Part shown: positions 24,406 to 36,815 of the stretch, piece by piece
Position numbering within the stretch: the stretch's first letter is position 1
How the letters are laid out: each line of letters starts with the position of its first letter
Assembly: GCA_038503065.1 (NCBI GenBank)
Contig: JBCAMK010000021.1
Location: 186,001-250,000, forward strand
From: Paragyromitra xinjiangensis
Taxonomy: Eukaryota > Ascomycota > Pezizomycetes > Pezizales > Discinaceae
DNA: 64,000 nt
Direction of reading: 5' to 3'
Position numbers and translations under genes: made by a program
The notes under the pieces: model-generated
Told to the model about the DNA's origin: nothing
The model's database searches: none
Seen by the model: only the letters and a program-made list of their open reading frames with translations

Positions 24406-27400
24406 TTTGGGGGTTTGGTGGGTGGGTGCTGGTGGGTGGAGGTGTGAGTTTATTTTTCTTATATGTTAATTATTGTCTTTGTGCGTGCCAGAGAAGGAGT
24501 AATGCCATAAAAGTAGTAGTTTTTGTGAGATAGGTAGTAAAGATGCATGACATCGTGTTGATAAATAGATGTGCGGGATGCATTATTTCTAACTAATATT
24601 ATAATTGTATTAATTCAATGTATAGAGGTCATTAAACATTAGGTCTAGTCAACTAAGAATGTGTTCTAGAGCCATGACACGATTTCTGGGAGTTTCTAGG
24701 AGATTTATGAAATAGACCTTATTAGAACCGGAGGGTAGATCGTTAAGATACTTAAGCAATTAAAATTTCTCTGTAGATGTCTCGAATAGATTTGAGCTAG
24801 ATGTATGCTGAACGTTCGTCACCTCCCACCGATGTAGACAAATGCCAAAAAGGTGTTGTAATATGAGAAGTTCAAAACTTGCATAAGGTCATAGAGCTGA
24901 TGAATAGTCTCTACCTATTAAGCCTTTATCGCGCGCGCGATACTTTATAATAAAATCGTCTCTGAGAATATGAAACTGGAGTAAATATATATATCAGGGC
25001 CCTGTGAGGCAGGTGTTCTATAGGGAAGTACTGACGTACGAGGAATAATTCTCGCCCAGTCCGAATTACAGCTTCTTAAGGGACGATTATTCTTATAATT
25101 CAAACCATAATACAACGATTATACTGTAATAAAGGATCATCCTTCTCATTCCCTGGCGGAGTTGTATTTTCAGGGTTATCTGGCATGATGGGAGCGATTA
25201 TAATTACATGTGAGTTAAGAGCGGTTGATTGCCAAGATCCGGCTTGCCCCATTAAGGTTATCGAAACCCCGCGCCAAGTTTCCGCATGTCCATTAATTTA
25301 ATTCTATGTATTTCTCGACTAGGAGGACAAAGAAATGCAGTTGGGGTTCGTCAGCCACCAACGTCGCATTACTTCCTTCTTATGACATCCTACCCTCCTC
25401 ATGAACCTACAAAAACCACTTGTTCTTCAAAGATATATGGCATCAACATCAAAAATTCATTCAAATTTACTTCTACGTCGTTCCCCTGGCGACAAACGTC
25501 CTACCTTATTCCTCTTCAACGACTTCTCGGGCCAAGATCGAGCGGTGAGCGTGAATCACGCGGTGATTTGGAACATCAACATTTGCAATCACAATGATGA
25601 AGTCTCGGATGAGGTTCTTTGTACCATCATACCGCTGGTGTTATTCCTCATTTAGGTAGCAATACCGAAGAAGTCTTGCTACATGTTGGGCTCTCCAAAA
25701 TGGAGATATGATAAATCGAAAGTTTATGAAGACGCTCTGTGCTGTCTTGAGAGCATGCAGCGGTTTTAAACTAGCGACCTAAACAGCTTGTAAGTCAATT
25801 GGTCAATTCTGGTGACTGTCTAGTATGAGTTCTAACCTATGTGATATTAGATAGATATCAAATTGTCTCCGATTTACCGCTTCGTTATGACTGGCAGTAG
25901 CGATGAATACATTCTCTTCTAGCTGAAGACAACTGCTTAATGGATAGCAGCCTATCTTCAAATCTCAGATCAATTAAGATTGATTCAAGAGGATGTATCC
26001 ATTTTTGGTTCATCATGTCATTGGCTTTTATACCGGAAGCAAGAGAATTAATTCTGTGATTGCGTACACAGTCGTGGTGGGGGGTGTTTTAGCGGGGACG
26101 CAGGTCGCCTAGTAAATAGCGTAGATTCTAGGCCGCCCGCGTTTAAGGCTCAAGAAGGTAAAACCAATTCACGTCTCAAGACTTTTGTCGCCGGATCCGA
26201 TAGGAGAGGTCGCATCTCACAGCTGCCGATAAATTTATTCTATCAGGATGCACTTGCGCTCAAAGCAAATATTCACCCAACTATTCATAGCACTTTCGCC
26301 AAGTGGCACTCACGAGCGTGCATTGGGCTGCTGGTGCACCGTTATGGGAACGAAAATTCCTCTAGGACACGACATGGGCGAGATAAAACTCAGGTTCTCT
26401 GGCGAGAAGCAGTTTGAAGCCGGAAATTAAAGTCTTACCAGGGATTCGATACTTATTTTGTTATGCTTATTCTCATCCCTTGCCTTTCCTCTTAGGTTAT
26501 TTCCGCAGCATGAGTTCCGTTTTTTGTACTTTGGTGGAATATGCCCTTGCTTGATTCACTGATTCATTAAGTACATCCAACTATTTGGGTTACGGTACAA
26601 ATATGCCCTTCTTAAGGGGGGTTATGCGTTAGACATTAAACACTTCTGCATAATCAATTTCTGTATCTGTCGCACGTCGAACTATTTCGAGACGCCTAAT
26701 CGAAGTCAACATCGAACCTTTCCGGGATGCGTGGATCAAAGAATTCGAATCACATCTTGTCACTCGCACATATCTTCCGATAGCTTAACTTGCAAGGCTC
26801 TATCCTTGAAAGTTAGGGTTACGCCCATGTGATTGGCTGCACCTAGCGAAGCATCTATCTATGGTGGGTGTCAGCTTAAACCCGGACCAATCAAAACCGA
26901 GTATGGAACACCATGTCTCACCAAACGCCCCACTAAATTCCGCATACAACTCTTCAATTTGAGAATTTTATCAAAAATCTCCCTAGATCAAAACCCTCCT
27001 AGAAATACACTCTATAGCTCTATAGATGCTTGGGCTTTCCCCAAGAAGCCAAATATGGGGTGTAATGCCCCTGCGTATATTTAGTCACACACTTGGTATT
27101 CCTTAGAACGTTCCATTTCATGCATTTCACCACCAAAAGTGAGTTTTTATTCCGCCACAACCACCAGCTACCATACCTTGAAAAAAGATATGGAGCTTCA
27201 ATAATATCATGTGAAGTCATATATCTTTTTGTTAAGAATTGCGTTGGCTGTGGGTGGTGGAATAGCGGCTCAAAAAGCCGGTCCGGGTTAAGGACGACAC
27301 CCACCATATCTGGTCAGGCACATTCATAGGATATCACTCGATTTAATTTCAACTCGTCTTTGGCAATATTCTGTATACGAGATTTGATCAATTTGTTGCG

Positions 27401-28127
27401 TATTCCCATACTTCGGTGGCCCCATAGATTATATATGAGGTATCAAACAAAGGAATCACGCCCCTCTTATGCATCAAGAATCCCTGTTCTAACACACTCG
27501 CTAGCAGCACATAGGTATAAACAGGTATCCACCCCGTGCAAGTCGTTTCTGGAAGGAGATTTCACACACTGAATAGCCCTTTTTGTACACACTATCTTCT
27601 TCGACTTTCTGAACCATCCCAAATCCTCGGCTTTAATATCATACTAGGAGATCTGCTACATTCCGGTGGACCATGGGGTGGTTAGATTGTGCCCGGATCC
27701 GATCACACCTTTTCTAGATCCCGCCGTTTTGGCGCACTATTCCTATAGATTTTGGAAATATTTATCAACGGCCTAGCTTACGAGATGGGTGTAGTGAGCT
27801 TGAGCGGTGATCGGGTGGGAGGGAGGGCGAGCAACGACTAGACGACGAAGCTGAGAGAATCGAAACCGAAGACCGCAAGGCGAGAATGAAAAGATTGAAC
27901 GAGAAACTCGCTTTTTCGTAGCGCTATGCAGATTGAATTCGTCTTAATGCCTCTCGAAATGTTGGTTGTGGTTGCGATCTCGGAAGATCCTTGACATGTT
28001 GATAACACCAAGACACTACGTTATCCAGCGCCCAAGTTTCAACAAGACGAAGGAATTTGATGATCTTGAAGACTCCCATTACTTCGTTTGAGTTCCCTAT
28101 CTCATATGGGCCCAGACATGTCTGTAT
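24406..28127. other. Gene-poor AT-rich intergenic region
   Basis: 3.7 kb with no supported gene. The frames at 25286-25597 and 25401-25655 overlap in different registers and have no recognisable domain. No clear inverted-repeat element seen. Confidence 0.35.
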
Positions 28128-29761
28128 TCAGTTAGCTTTTCGTCCACCTAGAGCAATGGTTTTGCGAGAAGTAGTTCCAATGGTAGTATGAATTTTGGGA
28201 GGGATGGGGGGAGATACATAAGCAGTTGAGTTATGACGGTAAGTCACGTGATAGCTCCATGTTGGACCGAGAACTGTGACACCTAGGATTGGAGGGATTT
28301 CGCTGTCGGCTGAAGTAGATAGTTTATCATAAACCGCCCCCGTTTTAACGGAATATATACCAAGCTGCGTCTGCGCATCTGCGAGTGAGTTGCCTAAAGG
28401 GCACTTAACCTCAACCCCAAGTACCACAAACGTCCCTTGAAGAAATGAATCATCGAATGGGTTCAATAAACATCTATTCCTTAGGACAATTGGTTTTATT
28501 TCCTCCAGCATCTCCGCATAGGGCGATGTGTATCTGTTGAGTGTGAGAGCGAAATCAATCCTGCCGCTTGGGAGCTCGCTGTAGAGTCGTCCATTGTGGA
28601 TTGGTCTTGATGTGACATCCGAAACAGCTAGTTTTGCGTTATCTCCGTCAGGTGAATATGCGAGGATTTCTTTAATCATGTAGTTCCACTCCACCTCGTC
28701 TTGGTTATTATGCATAAGTAGTGAGGTCGAGCGGACCCATCTCTGGACATATTTCCATAGATTTGGTCCATCGGTGATGTCAGATGAGAATTGGAAGTCG
28801 TGGAAAACAAGGTGTGGGAACTCGGTTTCTAGGATAGGCTGAGGGTGGATATAATTCACTTGTTAGTTTATGGGCTTTTAAAAAATGAATCAAATAAAAA
28901 ATAAAAAAGATATAATGGAGATTTGAGAGAATACGTAAGAACCTTTAGAGTTTCGGGAATACATGACACGATTAAGTTGTTTGAGGAGAAGTATCGAATG
29001 GCCTCATGGATACGATCAGGGATGATGCGTAACGTTATTTGAGGCTGAGAAAAATGTAAAGTGGCACTCCCGGGGATCGCGAAACCCTCATGGTCAACTG
29101 GGAGTTGTTCCATTAATGCACGTAACTTTCTTGTTGAAAGTCCGGTGTATTTTGATTTTTTGGTGGTATTGGAGTCATCTGCAGATCTTGGCCTTTTGAC
29201 AGAGCTACAACTAGACTGATCTATAAAATCAGACCTGGAGCTAGCCTGGGATGATTTAGGCATTTCGTCAGAATGGATAGAATGGATAGATGGTGCAGTA
29301 GGGGATTGAGGTTTTGGTTGAGCGAGATCATGAGGCGAATTATAAACGGGAGGGCTATCTCCATGAGCTGCTGCCTGAATCTTGGTGTTGTAGTCGTTGT
29401 TGTAGTCGTAGCCAAAAGTAGGTGCAGGGATTTGGGAAGTCAGGGCAGAGATATCAATTGGACGTCGATTAGGTGCGGGGGCACTACTGTATCTTCTCTC
29501 TCTGTATTCGTGCCTTCCCCTATCGTATTCTCCAGGATGGGCAAGCGAGTGTCGTCTGCGTGTAGTAATCTTGCTGCCTCTGCTATTTTTATCGTTGTTT
29601 TGTGCATGAGGCGTGGGTCGCATATTGTTGTCAACCATGCGTCGTTTGTGAGGTGTGGTGGTAACATGAGAACCATCCGAGGGACGCCGCTTAAGCCTCC
29701 GAACTGGAGCTGGCACTTCACAATCCTGGAGCCATTTCTCAATCCTATGATTTTTTGCCAT
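28128..29761 (-). CDS. PD-(D/E)XK nuclease-like protein (fungal family)
   Basis: Two exons on the minus strand, 29761-28943 and 28838-28128, 1530 nt, 509 residues. The ATG at 29761 gives MAKNHRIEKWLQDCEVPAP; the frame is open further upstream but only with non-ATG codons. The first 230 residues are basic, Ser/Pro-rich and probably disordered. The C-terminal half carries the nuclease-like core: SGRIDFAL (Asp368), LGVEVK (Glu416, Lys418) and AQTQLGIY (Gln431), the D...ExK...Q pattern of PD-(D/E)XK enzymes and of the fungal nuclease-like family found in many paralogues in Pezizomycotina. The metal-binding residues look intact. The intron boundaries are less certain: the donor I used is GTTCTT, and an AG near 28850 would break the phase. 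Cellular role unknown. Confidence 0.75.
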
Positions 29762-30686
29762 CCTTCCCTTTCGATGGCTGAGTTGGTTGAGAGAAGGGGG
29801 ATTTCTAGATGATATGTGCAAGGTGCGGAAGGGGTGGTACGCGACAGCTCTGCGGTATTTTGTGTCCTTAAATGCTGGCTAACTAATCAGGTGGTGTGCA
29901 ACACCCGAATTGGTCTACGGCAGACCGAAAGAAGCAAAGTCGCCGAATATCAATAAACAAAAAGGAAAGTGGTTAATCACAACAAAAGAGAATTGTGTCC
30001 GCTATTAAGTATTGCCCGTTTATGCCTATTAAATAGTCAAATTGAATCTCCTAGAGCCTTAGGTTTTTTTTAAATCCATAAGCTCTCTTTTCTTCTCGTT
30101 CAAGCATGTGGAATGTGGCGACTTATAATATTAGTATCACGATCTGATCAACGAAGGCCCACACGGTAATTAAATTAATGATCTCTAAACCGACTGTTTC
30201 ATTTTTCGCAAAATGGATATCATTTTAAAAGACAAAAAAGCGATGGTAGTGATTTAAAAGCGCGATAGTTTATTAAACGGAACAATCATAGTAGAAACCT
30301 AACCCTACAAAAGATGAACTACCAGACTTTGCGCGCCGTTGAAATTAAGTGTCTATATTGCGTCAAGCCTCGATCGCTAAATTTTTCTACCAGTTAGAAC
30401 TCGAAGTTTCTGTTTTCAATAAAACGTTGATTTCTTGTTGAGTACGGAAATTTAAGATGTGGTAGGCAACTTTCTAACGGAACAACTTTTTATTCATTTG
30501 CGCGGAGAACGCAGAATGATCCTGTAAGAATGATGATAAATCTCCCCCAGAATTTCACCATGAGCTTTTTTCTAGCGTGACTTTTTGCACCCTCCCAAAA
30601 TCCGATAAACAAAGCTAATTTACGAACAGGAACCCTTCACACAAAGTCTCATCCCAATAATCCCAGGTCTTACCAGTATCCCGAAC
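29762..30686. other. Intergenic between two minus-strand genes
   Basis: AT-rich, no open frame or repeat recognised. Holds the promoter of the nuclease-like gene and the 3' flank of the F-box-ankyrin gene. Confidence 0.4.
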
Positions 30687-32657
30687 TTAAGACATATCCA
30701 TGCCCATCCTCAAACATTCCTCCCGACTATCAGCCGCCTGCTGGCGATACAAAAGCGCCCTATCGCCTGAAGTCAATCCATAAGGGTCCTTGATCATGGC
30801 ATCAGCTCCCATTCCTTGCAGAACCTTCATTCCCTCTTCATGTCCGTGCATCGCTGCGTGATCGAGCAATGTCAGCCCTTCTGCATCTCTTTCATCAAGC
30901 TTAAACCCTTTCGCCAACAATCCTACTAACTCCCCACTTAGGCTACCCCCCTCAACTAATTGCAATAGCTCGCAGACTGGTGTCATCCCATGTGCGTCCT
31001 GAATGGTGTTGTCTGCACCCCTATCTAGTAGTAACTTGACGACATCCTTTTCTAGGGCGAATGTAGCATAATGGAGAGCGGTACTCCCGCTGTCGTCTTG
31101 AAGGTTGACACCGATACCTCTATCTAGCAGCGTCTTCGCGAGGCGTTTGTCCCCAATTTGCGCTGCGAGGTGAAGTAGCGATTGACTTTTCTTCCTTGTC
31201 CGGAAATTCACATCAGCTCTTTGTAAGAGTGAGACTCTCATCTCTCCGTGTTCATATGCGATGTCAATGGCTGTCTTTCCATCCTTGGTTTTAGCTGCGA
31301 CGTCCGCGCCTTTTTCGAGTAAAAGCCGGATCTTGGCATCGTCTGAAGGCCAAATAGCAGTGAAGTGCAAGGAACTCCATCCTCGGTCATCTTCATCCGT
31401 TATATTTGCACCTCTCTTCAATAGTCTCCGAAAGCACTCTATGCTTGCGTACTGGGCTGCTATGTGAAGCGTTGTCCGTCCCGTCGTCTTAGCTCGGAAA
31501 TTGAGGTTGGCTTTTTCTAGGAAATAGTCGATGAGTAATCTGTTGGAGTAAGTTTCGATGGAACCTACTACGTAGTCAAACGCTGAATTTCCATAGCGAT
31601 CCTCGATGTTCACGTTGGCGTTCCCGTCGAGTAGTGCCATGGCAATACTTTCTCTGGACTCTAGGGGAATGACATTTAATGAGCAATGGAGAGGCGTTAT
31701 GCCCTCACAGTCTTGAGCATCTACATCGGCTCCTCTGTCTAATAGTAGGACAACGATATCAAAGTGGCCTGCGCCGGCTGATTCATGTAAAGCTGTATTT
31801 CTAAGGGTATCTCGAGAATTGACAGCCACACCTTTAGCTAGCACTGTATTGACCACGGATACGTCTCCAATAAATGCAGCCAAATGAAGGGCAGTTTGTT
31901 CTGTGCTGCTCCTGAAGTCTGGGCCTGAGTTCTTGAGGATTAATGATACCATGTCGCGATTTCGCATTCCCGCCATTTCAATTGCGGTACAGTTTCCTGC
32001 GTCCCGAAGAGCCACATCTGCTCCATATGCTAGAAGAAGACTGGCAGTTAACTTATTGCCTAGGCTAGCTGCAAAATGGAGCGGTGTCATTCCTTCGTTC
32101 TCTTGGACATTTACATTAGCACCTTTATTGAGAAGGAGTCTAACGGCGAATCTGTCGCTCTCCCACACAGCGTGATGAAGCGCTGTCCATCCACGCAAAT
32201 CACGAACCGACGTATCTGCACCCATCTCCAATAATGACCTAAGCATAAATTTGTGTCCATATCTTGCTGCATCCTGCAGTGGTGTACAGAAATCGAAAGT
32301 ATCCTGGACAACAATCCGGCTCCCTTGCTCCAGAACTAAGTCAACAACTTCTGCTACTCGCTGTTTTTCGGGTGCCTTGAAGATTATGGCTTGATTCTCG
32401 TCATCTTTTCGAACTAGAAAGCTTTTGCCTTTCTCTACTAGTAATCTGACTAGTTCTTTGTTCTCTGTCGCTGCAGCCCAGTATAGTGCGGTTTTTCGGT
32501 GTCTTGGTTGGAACGCGAAACGGTTCAGGAGCGGGGTCAGTAGTTGAGCGAAGCAGCGATTGACCTGGAGAAATGACTTCAGGTCTTTTCGGCCGAGTTC
32601 ATCTCCGATGAGCAAGATCAGCTCGTATGGGAGTGTGAGGCGTGGTTTGCGTAGCAT
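30687..32657 (-). CDS. F-box-like / ankyrin-repeat protein
   Basis: Single exon, 656 residues, ATG at 32657. The N-terminus LPYELILLIGDELGRKDL...FLQVNRCFAQLLTPLL is an F-box-like helical motif (residues about 8-50). It is followed almost to the end by about 17 ankyrin repeats (TALHLAAxxGDxxVVxxLLxxGAxV), starting near residue 58. The architecture fits a substrate adaptor for SCF ubiquitin ligases, with the ankyrins as the recognition surface; that is inference from the family. It has no introns, unlike the NLR and kinase genes, and belongs to the same F-box-ankyrin type as the genes at 41528 and 44586. Confidence 0.85.
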   Translation of the reverse strand: MLRKPRLTLPYELILLIGDELGRKDLKSFLQVNRCFAQLLTPLLNRFAFQPRHRKTALYWAAATENKELVRLLVEKGKSFLVRKDDENQAIIFKAPEKQRVAEVVDLVLEQGSRIVVQDTFDFCTPLQDAARYGHKFMLRSLLEMGADTSVRDLRGWTALHHAVWESDRFAVRLLLNKGANVNVQENEGMTPLHFAASLGNKLTASLLLAYGADVALRDAGNCTAIEMAGMRNRDMVSLILKNSGPDFRSSTEQTALHLAAFIGDVSVVNTVLAKGVAVNSRDTLRNTALHESAGAGHFDIVVLLLDRGADVDAQDCEGITPLHCSLNVIPLESRESIAMALLDGNANVNIEDRYGNSAFDYVVGSIETYSNRLLIDYFLEKANLNFRAKTTGRTTLHIAAQYASIECFRRLLKRGANITDEDDRGWSSLHFTAIWPSDDAKIRLLLEKGADVAAKTKDGKTAIDIAYEHGEMRVSLLQRADVNFRTRKKSQSLLHLAAQIGDKRLAKTLLDRGIGVNLQDDSGSTALHYATFALEKDVVKLLLDRGADNTIQDAHGMTPVCELLQLVEGGSLSGELVGLLAKGFKLDERDAEGLTLLDHAAMHGHEEGMKVLQGMGADAMIKDPYGLTSGDRALLYRQQAADSREECLRMGMDMS

Positions 32658-33723
32658 TGTGTTACGCTGGAGCGCTCGGGGTTGCTAAGTAGTCTCTGAT
32701 CAGACTCGTGAGTATATCTCTGTATGTACCTTTGGAGAGATGCTCACCTATTACTCTTATTTCTACTTACCTCACTTCAGATAACTATCCTCGTGACATC
32801 GAGTACGCGAGAGATGGTGGTTTTGAACTAAGACAGAGTTGAGGATGTATGAACTAGGTACGGGCTGAGAAGTACGCGTGCAGCAACCAGCACATGGCTC
32901 TTGGATGCAACGAGTGACCGCTCATGACAAAGATACGTAGCGGCGCAGGGCCTAGATCTTGGAGACTGGGTATTAATGGGAGTGAAATTGATTTTGCATG
33001 CTTGGGGTACTAAGAACGACTTTCATTGAAGGTTGAGCCCCCTCGGTGAGCTTGGTCTAGCAAATCGGATGTTGGATACATACACATGTAGGTCTATTTC
33101 ATCCCCTACTACTTGTGGGGCTGATCACGAGGCTAAATGTTGTAGGTTACTAAGGGCTTTGACCGCAATCCTTGGCAAACCGTCTTAGCCTGACTCTTGT
33201 TCCATCAACGTCGTTCGTCGTTTGAGACCTTACTCTCTCACCCTCCTTCCATCTCCAACTTATCAACATTCGCTTAAAAACACGCGCCCCTCCCTGTTCG
33301 TTAAGAGAATAAACACTAAATCGCGCGCTTATTCTTGTCAGCAAACTGGAGCAGAAATTTAGGGCTCATTTTCTCCTTTCTGCAGCGTAATGGCGTATCT
33401 TCGAATTGACAGCAGCACAGAGACTAGACGGTTTCTGTTATTTCTGCATTATTTCCATTTGGTCAGAACCTATAGCTCATTAAAGCTGGTGAGATTTGTC
33501 ATACCGTTTTGCTAGCCTTAAGGCATGTATAAAACAAAACGGCTCATGGGATAGATTGACAGAGTACCCAGAACGCCACTCTGCTGGACTGATGTCGTAT
33601 GGGGACTGGTTCCATTTACGGAAATGATCTCATGATGGAGTTTGGACACAGGGCCCCGAGACAATACATCCAGAAGTGCGAACAAACGAGGATCTGGGGT
33701 GGCTGGCACTACTATCAAGATTG
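32658..33723. other. Intergenic
   Basis: Promoter side of the F-box-ankyrin gene. No other gene is supported. The sequence from about 33500 leads into a helicase relic. Confidence 0.35.
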
Positions 33724-34140
33724 ATGAAGTTCGACAGGAAGGGATGTATATGGAAGCTACACTGAGAGAGAATGCGGGTATTACGGTTGCTAAGTTTATC
33801 TGCGTCAGAAAAACCAAACGCAACGTTAGTTATAGGGTTTCCTCTAACAGGTGATGAGAAAGTTGTGGCATTTTCAAGATCTGTCGAGGGCTGCAGGGAA
33901 TTATCTGAATCTACGGGGATTGCCATGTACTGGTCAGACCATCCTGGAAACGAGGCGGATTTGGATGATTGGATGGTGGGTCAGAGAAGGGTGATCGTGG
34001 CGATGAGCGCGTTAGGGTCCGGAATCAACCTCCCTTCGATTCGCTTGGTCGTACACTTTGGCTGTCTATGGGGGGTAATTGATTTTGCGCAAGCGAGCGG
34101 GCTAGGTGGCGGCGGTCGTGGAGCTATATTACACTTGTTT
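33724..34140 (+). pseudogene. RecQ-type helicase C-domain relic
   Basis: Two overlapping frames together resemble the second half of a RecQ-like helicase core. The first (about 33724-33835) has MEATLRENAGIT...RNVSYRV, like the strand preceding the helicase C domain. The second (about 33850-34140) has VVAFSRSVEGCRELSE, VIVAMSALGSGINLPSIR, VVHFGCLWGVIDFAQASG, matching motifs IV-VI, but the motif VI glycine-arginine signature is degraded (QASGLGGGGR). There is a frame change between them and no N-terminal ATPase half. Fragments of this kind are common debris in fungal genomes. Not expected to be functional. Confidence 0.6.
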
Positions 34141-34548
34141 AACCCATCCTGCGTCGTCCGATGCTTGCCAAATCCTGGTGTTTGCATATGGCAGCGGCTG
34201 GAGGAAACCTAAAAATTGCAGCAGATCATTTCTGGGACTATAAGGCTACTTCTTTCCGCTAAGTTCGATGCAATCACACCGAATAAATCTAGGAAACTGA
34301 AGCTGTGGGTGAGATCACCATGGCCTAAATTCACGTGCCGAATATGGCTGCACGAGTGTGAGGGGCATATTTTCAAGTACAGTAAGCTCTTATTTTCTGG
34401 TGGGGTGTACATGTCGTCAGATACTTGGGGGCTAATTCGATATCTTAAGTGCTATGCTGCTCAGAGGTATTAGGATGAAATAAGAGTGAATTGATATGAC
34501 TGGGTGCTAGGGAGATACATGTACTAATTTGCATAGACAGCTACTTAG

Positions 34549-34779
34549 GCGTTCATTAAATACTGGGAAATGTTGCAACGAGCCACCACCAAACATCGTA
34601 ATGCAACCCCAAATCAACAAAACATGAAATCAAAGCAATGATTCTACCCGATGAATATTCACTATGCATAGCTGTTAGTATCTCACTGCTGCTATGGTCA
34701 ATTTTGTTGCTCCGAAGTTTCACAGCGATTTTTGGTGGGGCGTGGCTTATTGCAACATTTCCTGGTATTTAATGAATGC
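34549..34779 (+). mobile_element. MITE family M5, copy 1
   Basis: 231 bp with about 45-bp inverted ends. The left end is GCGTTCATTAAATACTGGGA and the right end CCTGGTATTTAATGAATGC. The arms include the pair TTGCAACGAGCCACC / GGGGCGTGGCTTATTGCAA. The second copy at 36816 is about 80 percent similar by eye and in the same orientation. Confidence 0.8.
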
Positions 34780-35476
34780 TTCAGTACGTGCTCGCGACAA
34801 CTGGGGTCTGGCGTTGGGGCCTTGTAAGAGTGGCAAAGCCTAGTTACGAAGGAGGGGGGATAGGCACAAACAAGTTCGCGCAATAACGAGCGGGCGTGGG
34901 CTTGGGCTTGGGCGTGATAGGGCGGCCTGTTCCGGGCCGGGCATGTGTGGAGTCACCTGGAGATTGTTTGCTTTCCAACTCTAAATCCTGGCCATAAGAC
35001 GTAGGGTTTTCAGGATATGATACTAATAAAGTGGTATATCGTATAACAGCTAAAGGTTCGGTTGCCATAAGGTAAAAACGATGGAACTTGTTATGCTTAT
35101 CGGGTGTAATATCCACTTCATTTGGGGGCAAATCCGTGTAGTTTACATTTCGCGTATGATCTAAAGTAAAGAGTAAAGGGGTAGTTGCTGAGTCAACAGC
35201 ACAGTATGCAAAGCATACTGTGGAATTTTGCTAGAATCCACTTTTACGAAGTCCTGCTTGATGCAGCACTATGTATCCAAAACTATATCTGTGCTATGAG
35301 AAATTTTTAAGCACTGGAAGTCATCTACAAAAATGAGAATGAAGGTAAGAACACCTGACTATGTTGGCCAACTCCTTGATGACGAGAAAAACGCATCCGG
35401 ATTTTGGTGTATCAAACAAGCGAACCTTTTCTTAGACAATGTACTAATTTCTAAAGCTCGAGCATTCTTGCCCCCC
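34780..35476. other. Intergenic 3' of the Nit3 gene
   Basis: No supported gene. Short frames at 34844-35131 (minus) and 35333-35584 (plus) have no recognisable content; the latter overlaps the Nit3 3' end. Confidence 0.35.
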
Positions 35477-36546
35477 CTATTCTTTGGTTGGCCCCGTGAC
35501 GGATACATCCGCATAAACATCAAACCTTCTCTGCACGGTGACTGGGATCCCCTTCCTCACTTCCTTAATCCTCTCTGGTACTAACGTCCACTCCACAATC
35601 CCCTCCTTCTCATCCGTCTGCACAACAACCTCCGCATTGGGGTCAACAACCATGCTATGTCCCCAAGCCGTATACCCAGCTTCTAGACTCCTTGCTGGAC
35701 TACACAACCCTACATAAATCTGATTATCCGCAGCCCTAGCCCTTGCCAGCAACTCCCAGTGTAGCGGCCCAGTCGTCATATTGAATGCCCCAGGATATAT
35801 CATCGCAAACGCACCCTTCCTCGCCGCAATCATGGCCAACTCCGGGAACCGTACATCATAACAAATACCAAGCCCTATCAGCCCGTACTCAGGCAGGTCG
35901 ATTAGTGTAGGCTCGTTACCAGGCGAGAGCACCTCAGACTCGATGAAATGGATTTTCCCAGGGATTGAGATGTCGAAGAGATGGATTTTACGATGCACTG
36001 CCATGAGTGTGCCGGTTGGGGAGAAAGACATTGATGTGTTATAGAGCTTCTCCGTCGATGGGTCGATCTCAGGGATGGAGCCACCAATGAGGTAGATTTT
36101 GTGCTCCGAGGCCAACGCCGAGAGGGTGTTATATGATGGCGTGGATTCTTTCGGGTGGGAACCGGTAGCACCTGGGATTGGCTCTGCATATTTGGGGAAA
36201 TGTTGGGTGCCATAAGGTGAGTTGAAGCATTCCTAGATAGTTATGTCAACTCAACCCCAAGGATAAGGTAGGGAAGGAACATACAGGTAGAACAACGACA
36301 TTTGCACCTCTGCCAACCGCTTCAGCTACTTTCTCCTTCGCATGCTGGAGGTTTGCCGTTTTGTCATTTCCTATTTGGTCCCCGTAGTCGTTAACTACTG
36401 GGCTCCCCTCACTGCTTGTTTGGTGTTGACTGACCAGTCGCTAATTGGATCAATGCAAGTTTACATGGCTTCTTTAAAAGAGACGGCATAATAGGTGTTA
36501 CTTTCCTGAAAGGCGATGTGGCGGTGGAGAGGTAGCGGCGAAACAT
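35477..36546 (-). CDS. NIT3: Nit3-type omega-amidase / nitrilase-superfamily hydrolase
   Basis: Three exons on the minus strand: 36546-36435, 36370-36285 and 36232-35477; 954 nt, 317 residues, introns 64 and 52 bp. The nitrilase triad is complete: Glu67 (VVLPECFNSPYG), Lys148 (VHRKIHLFD) and Cys190 (GLGICYDVRFPE). The sequence follows the omega-amidase branch (Nit2/Nit3), which deaminates alpha-ketoglutaramate and alpha-ketosuccinamate, closing glutamine/asparagine transamination and clearing deaminated glutathione. The ATG at 36546 gives MFRRYLSTATSPFRKV, a basic, Ser/Thr-rich, acid-free stretch like a mitochondrial presequence. A second in-frame ATG (Met20, MPSLLKKPCKLALIQ) would give a cytosolic form starting just before the catalytic domain. 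Full length for the family, with no sign of decay. Flanked on both sides by M5 elements. Confidence 0.93.
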
Positions 36547-36815
36547 TCGCTTTTGTTCATGAAGTGAAGGATACAAGAGCTGGTGACGTGGGTGGGGTTG
36601 CTACTAGCGTATCATAGGTCACGGGGTAATAAGATGGTGGCAAAGTGGGACATATAGGGATTGGGCTCAACTAAACCGCGAGAGTAGGTTCAGAACGGCC
36701 AATCAAGAACGGTAGAGGGAGTGGGAAGCTATTCCATGTGCCCGAATTTTATGTGTAGTGGCAAATTTTGCGCACCGTCGATTAAACAATGGTTTAGGGT
36801 TAGGGTTTTCTTAGT

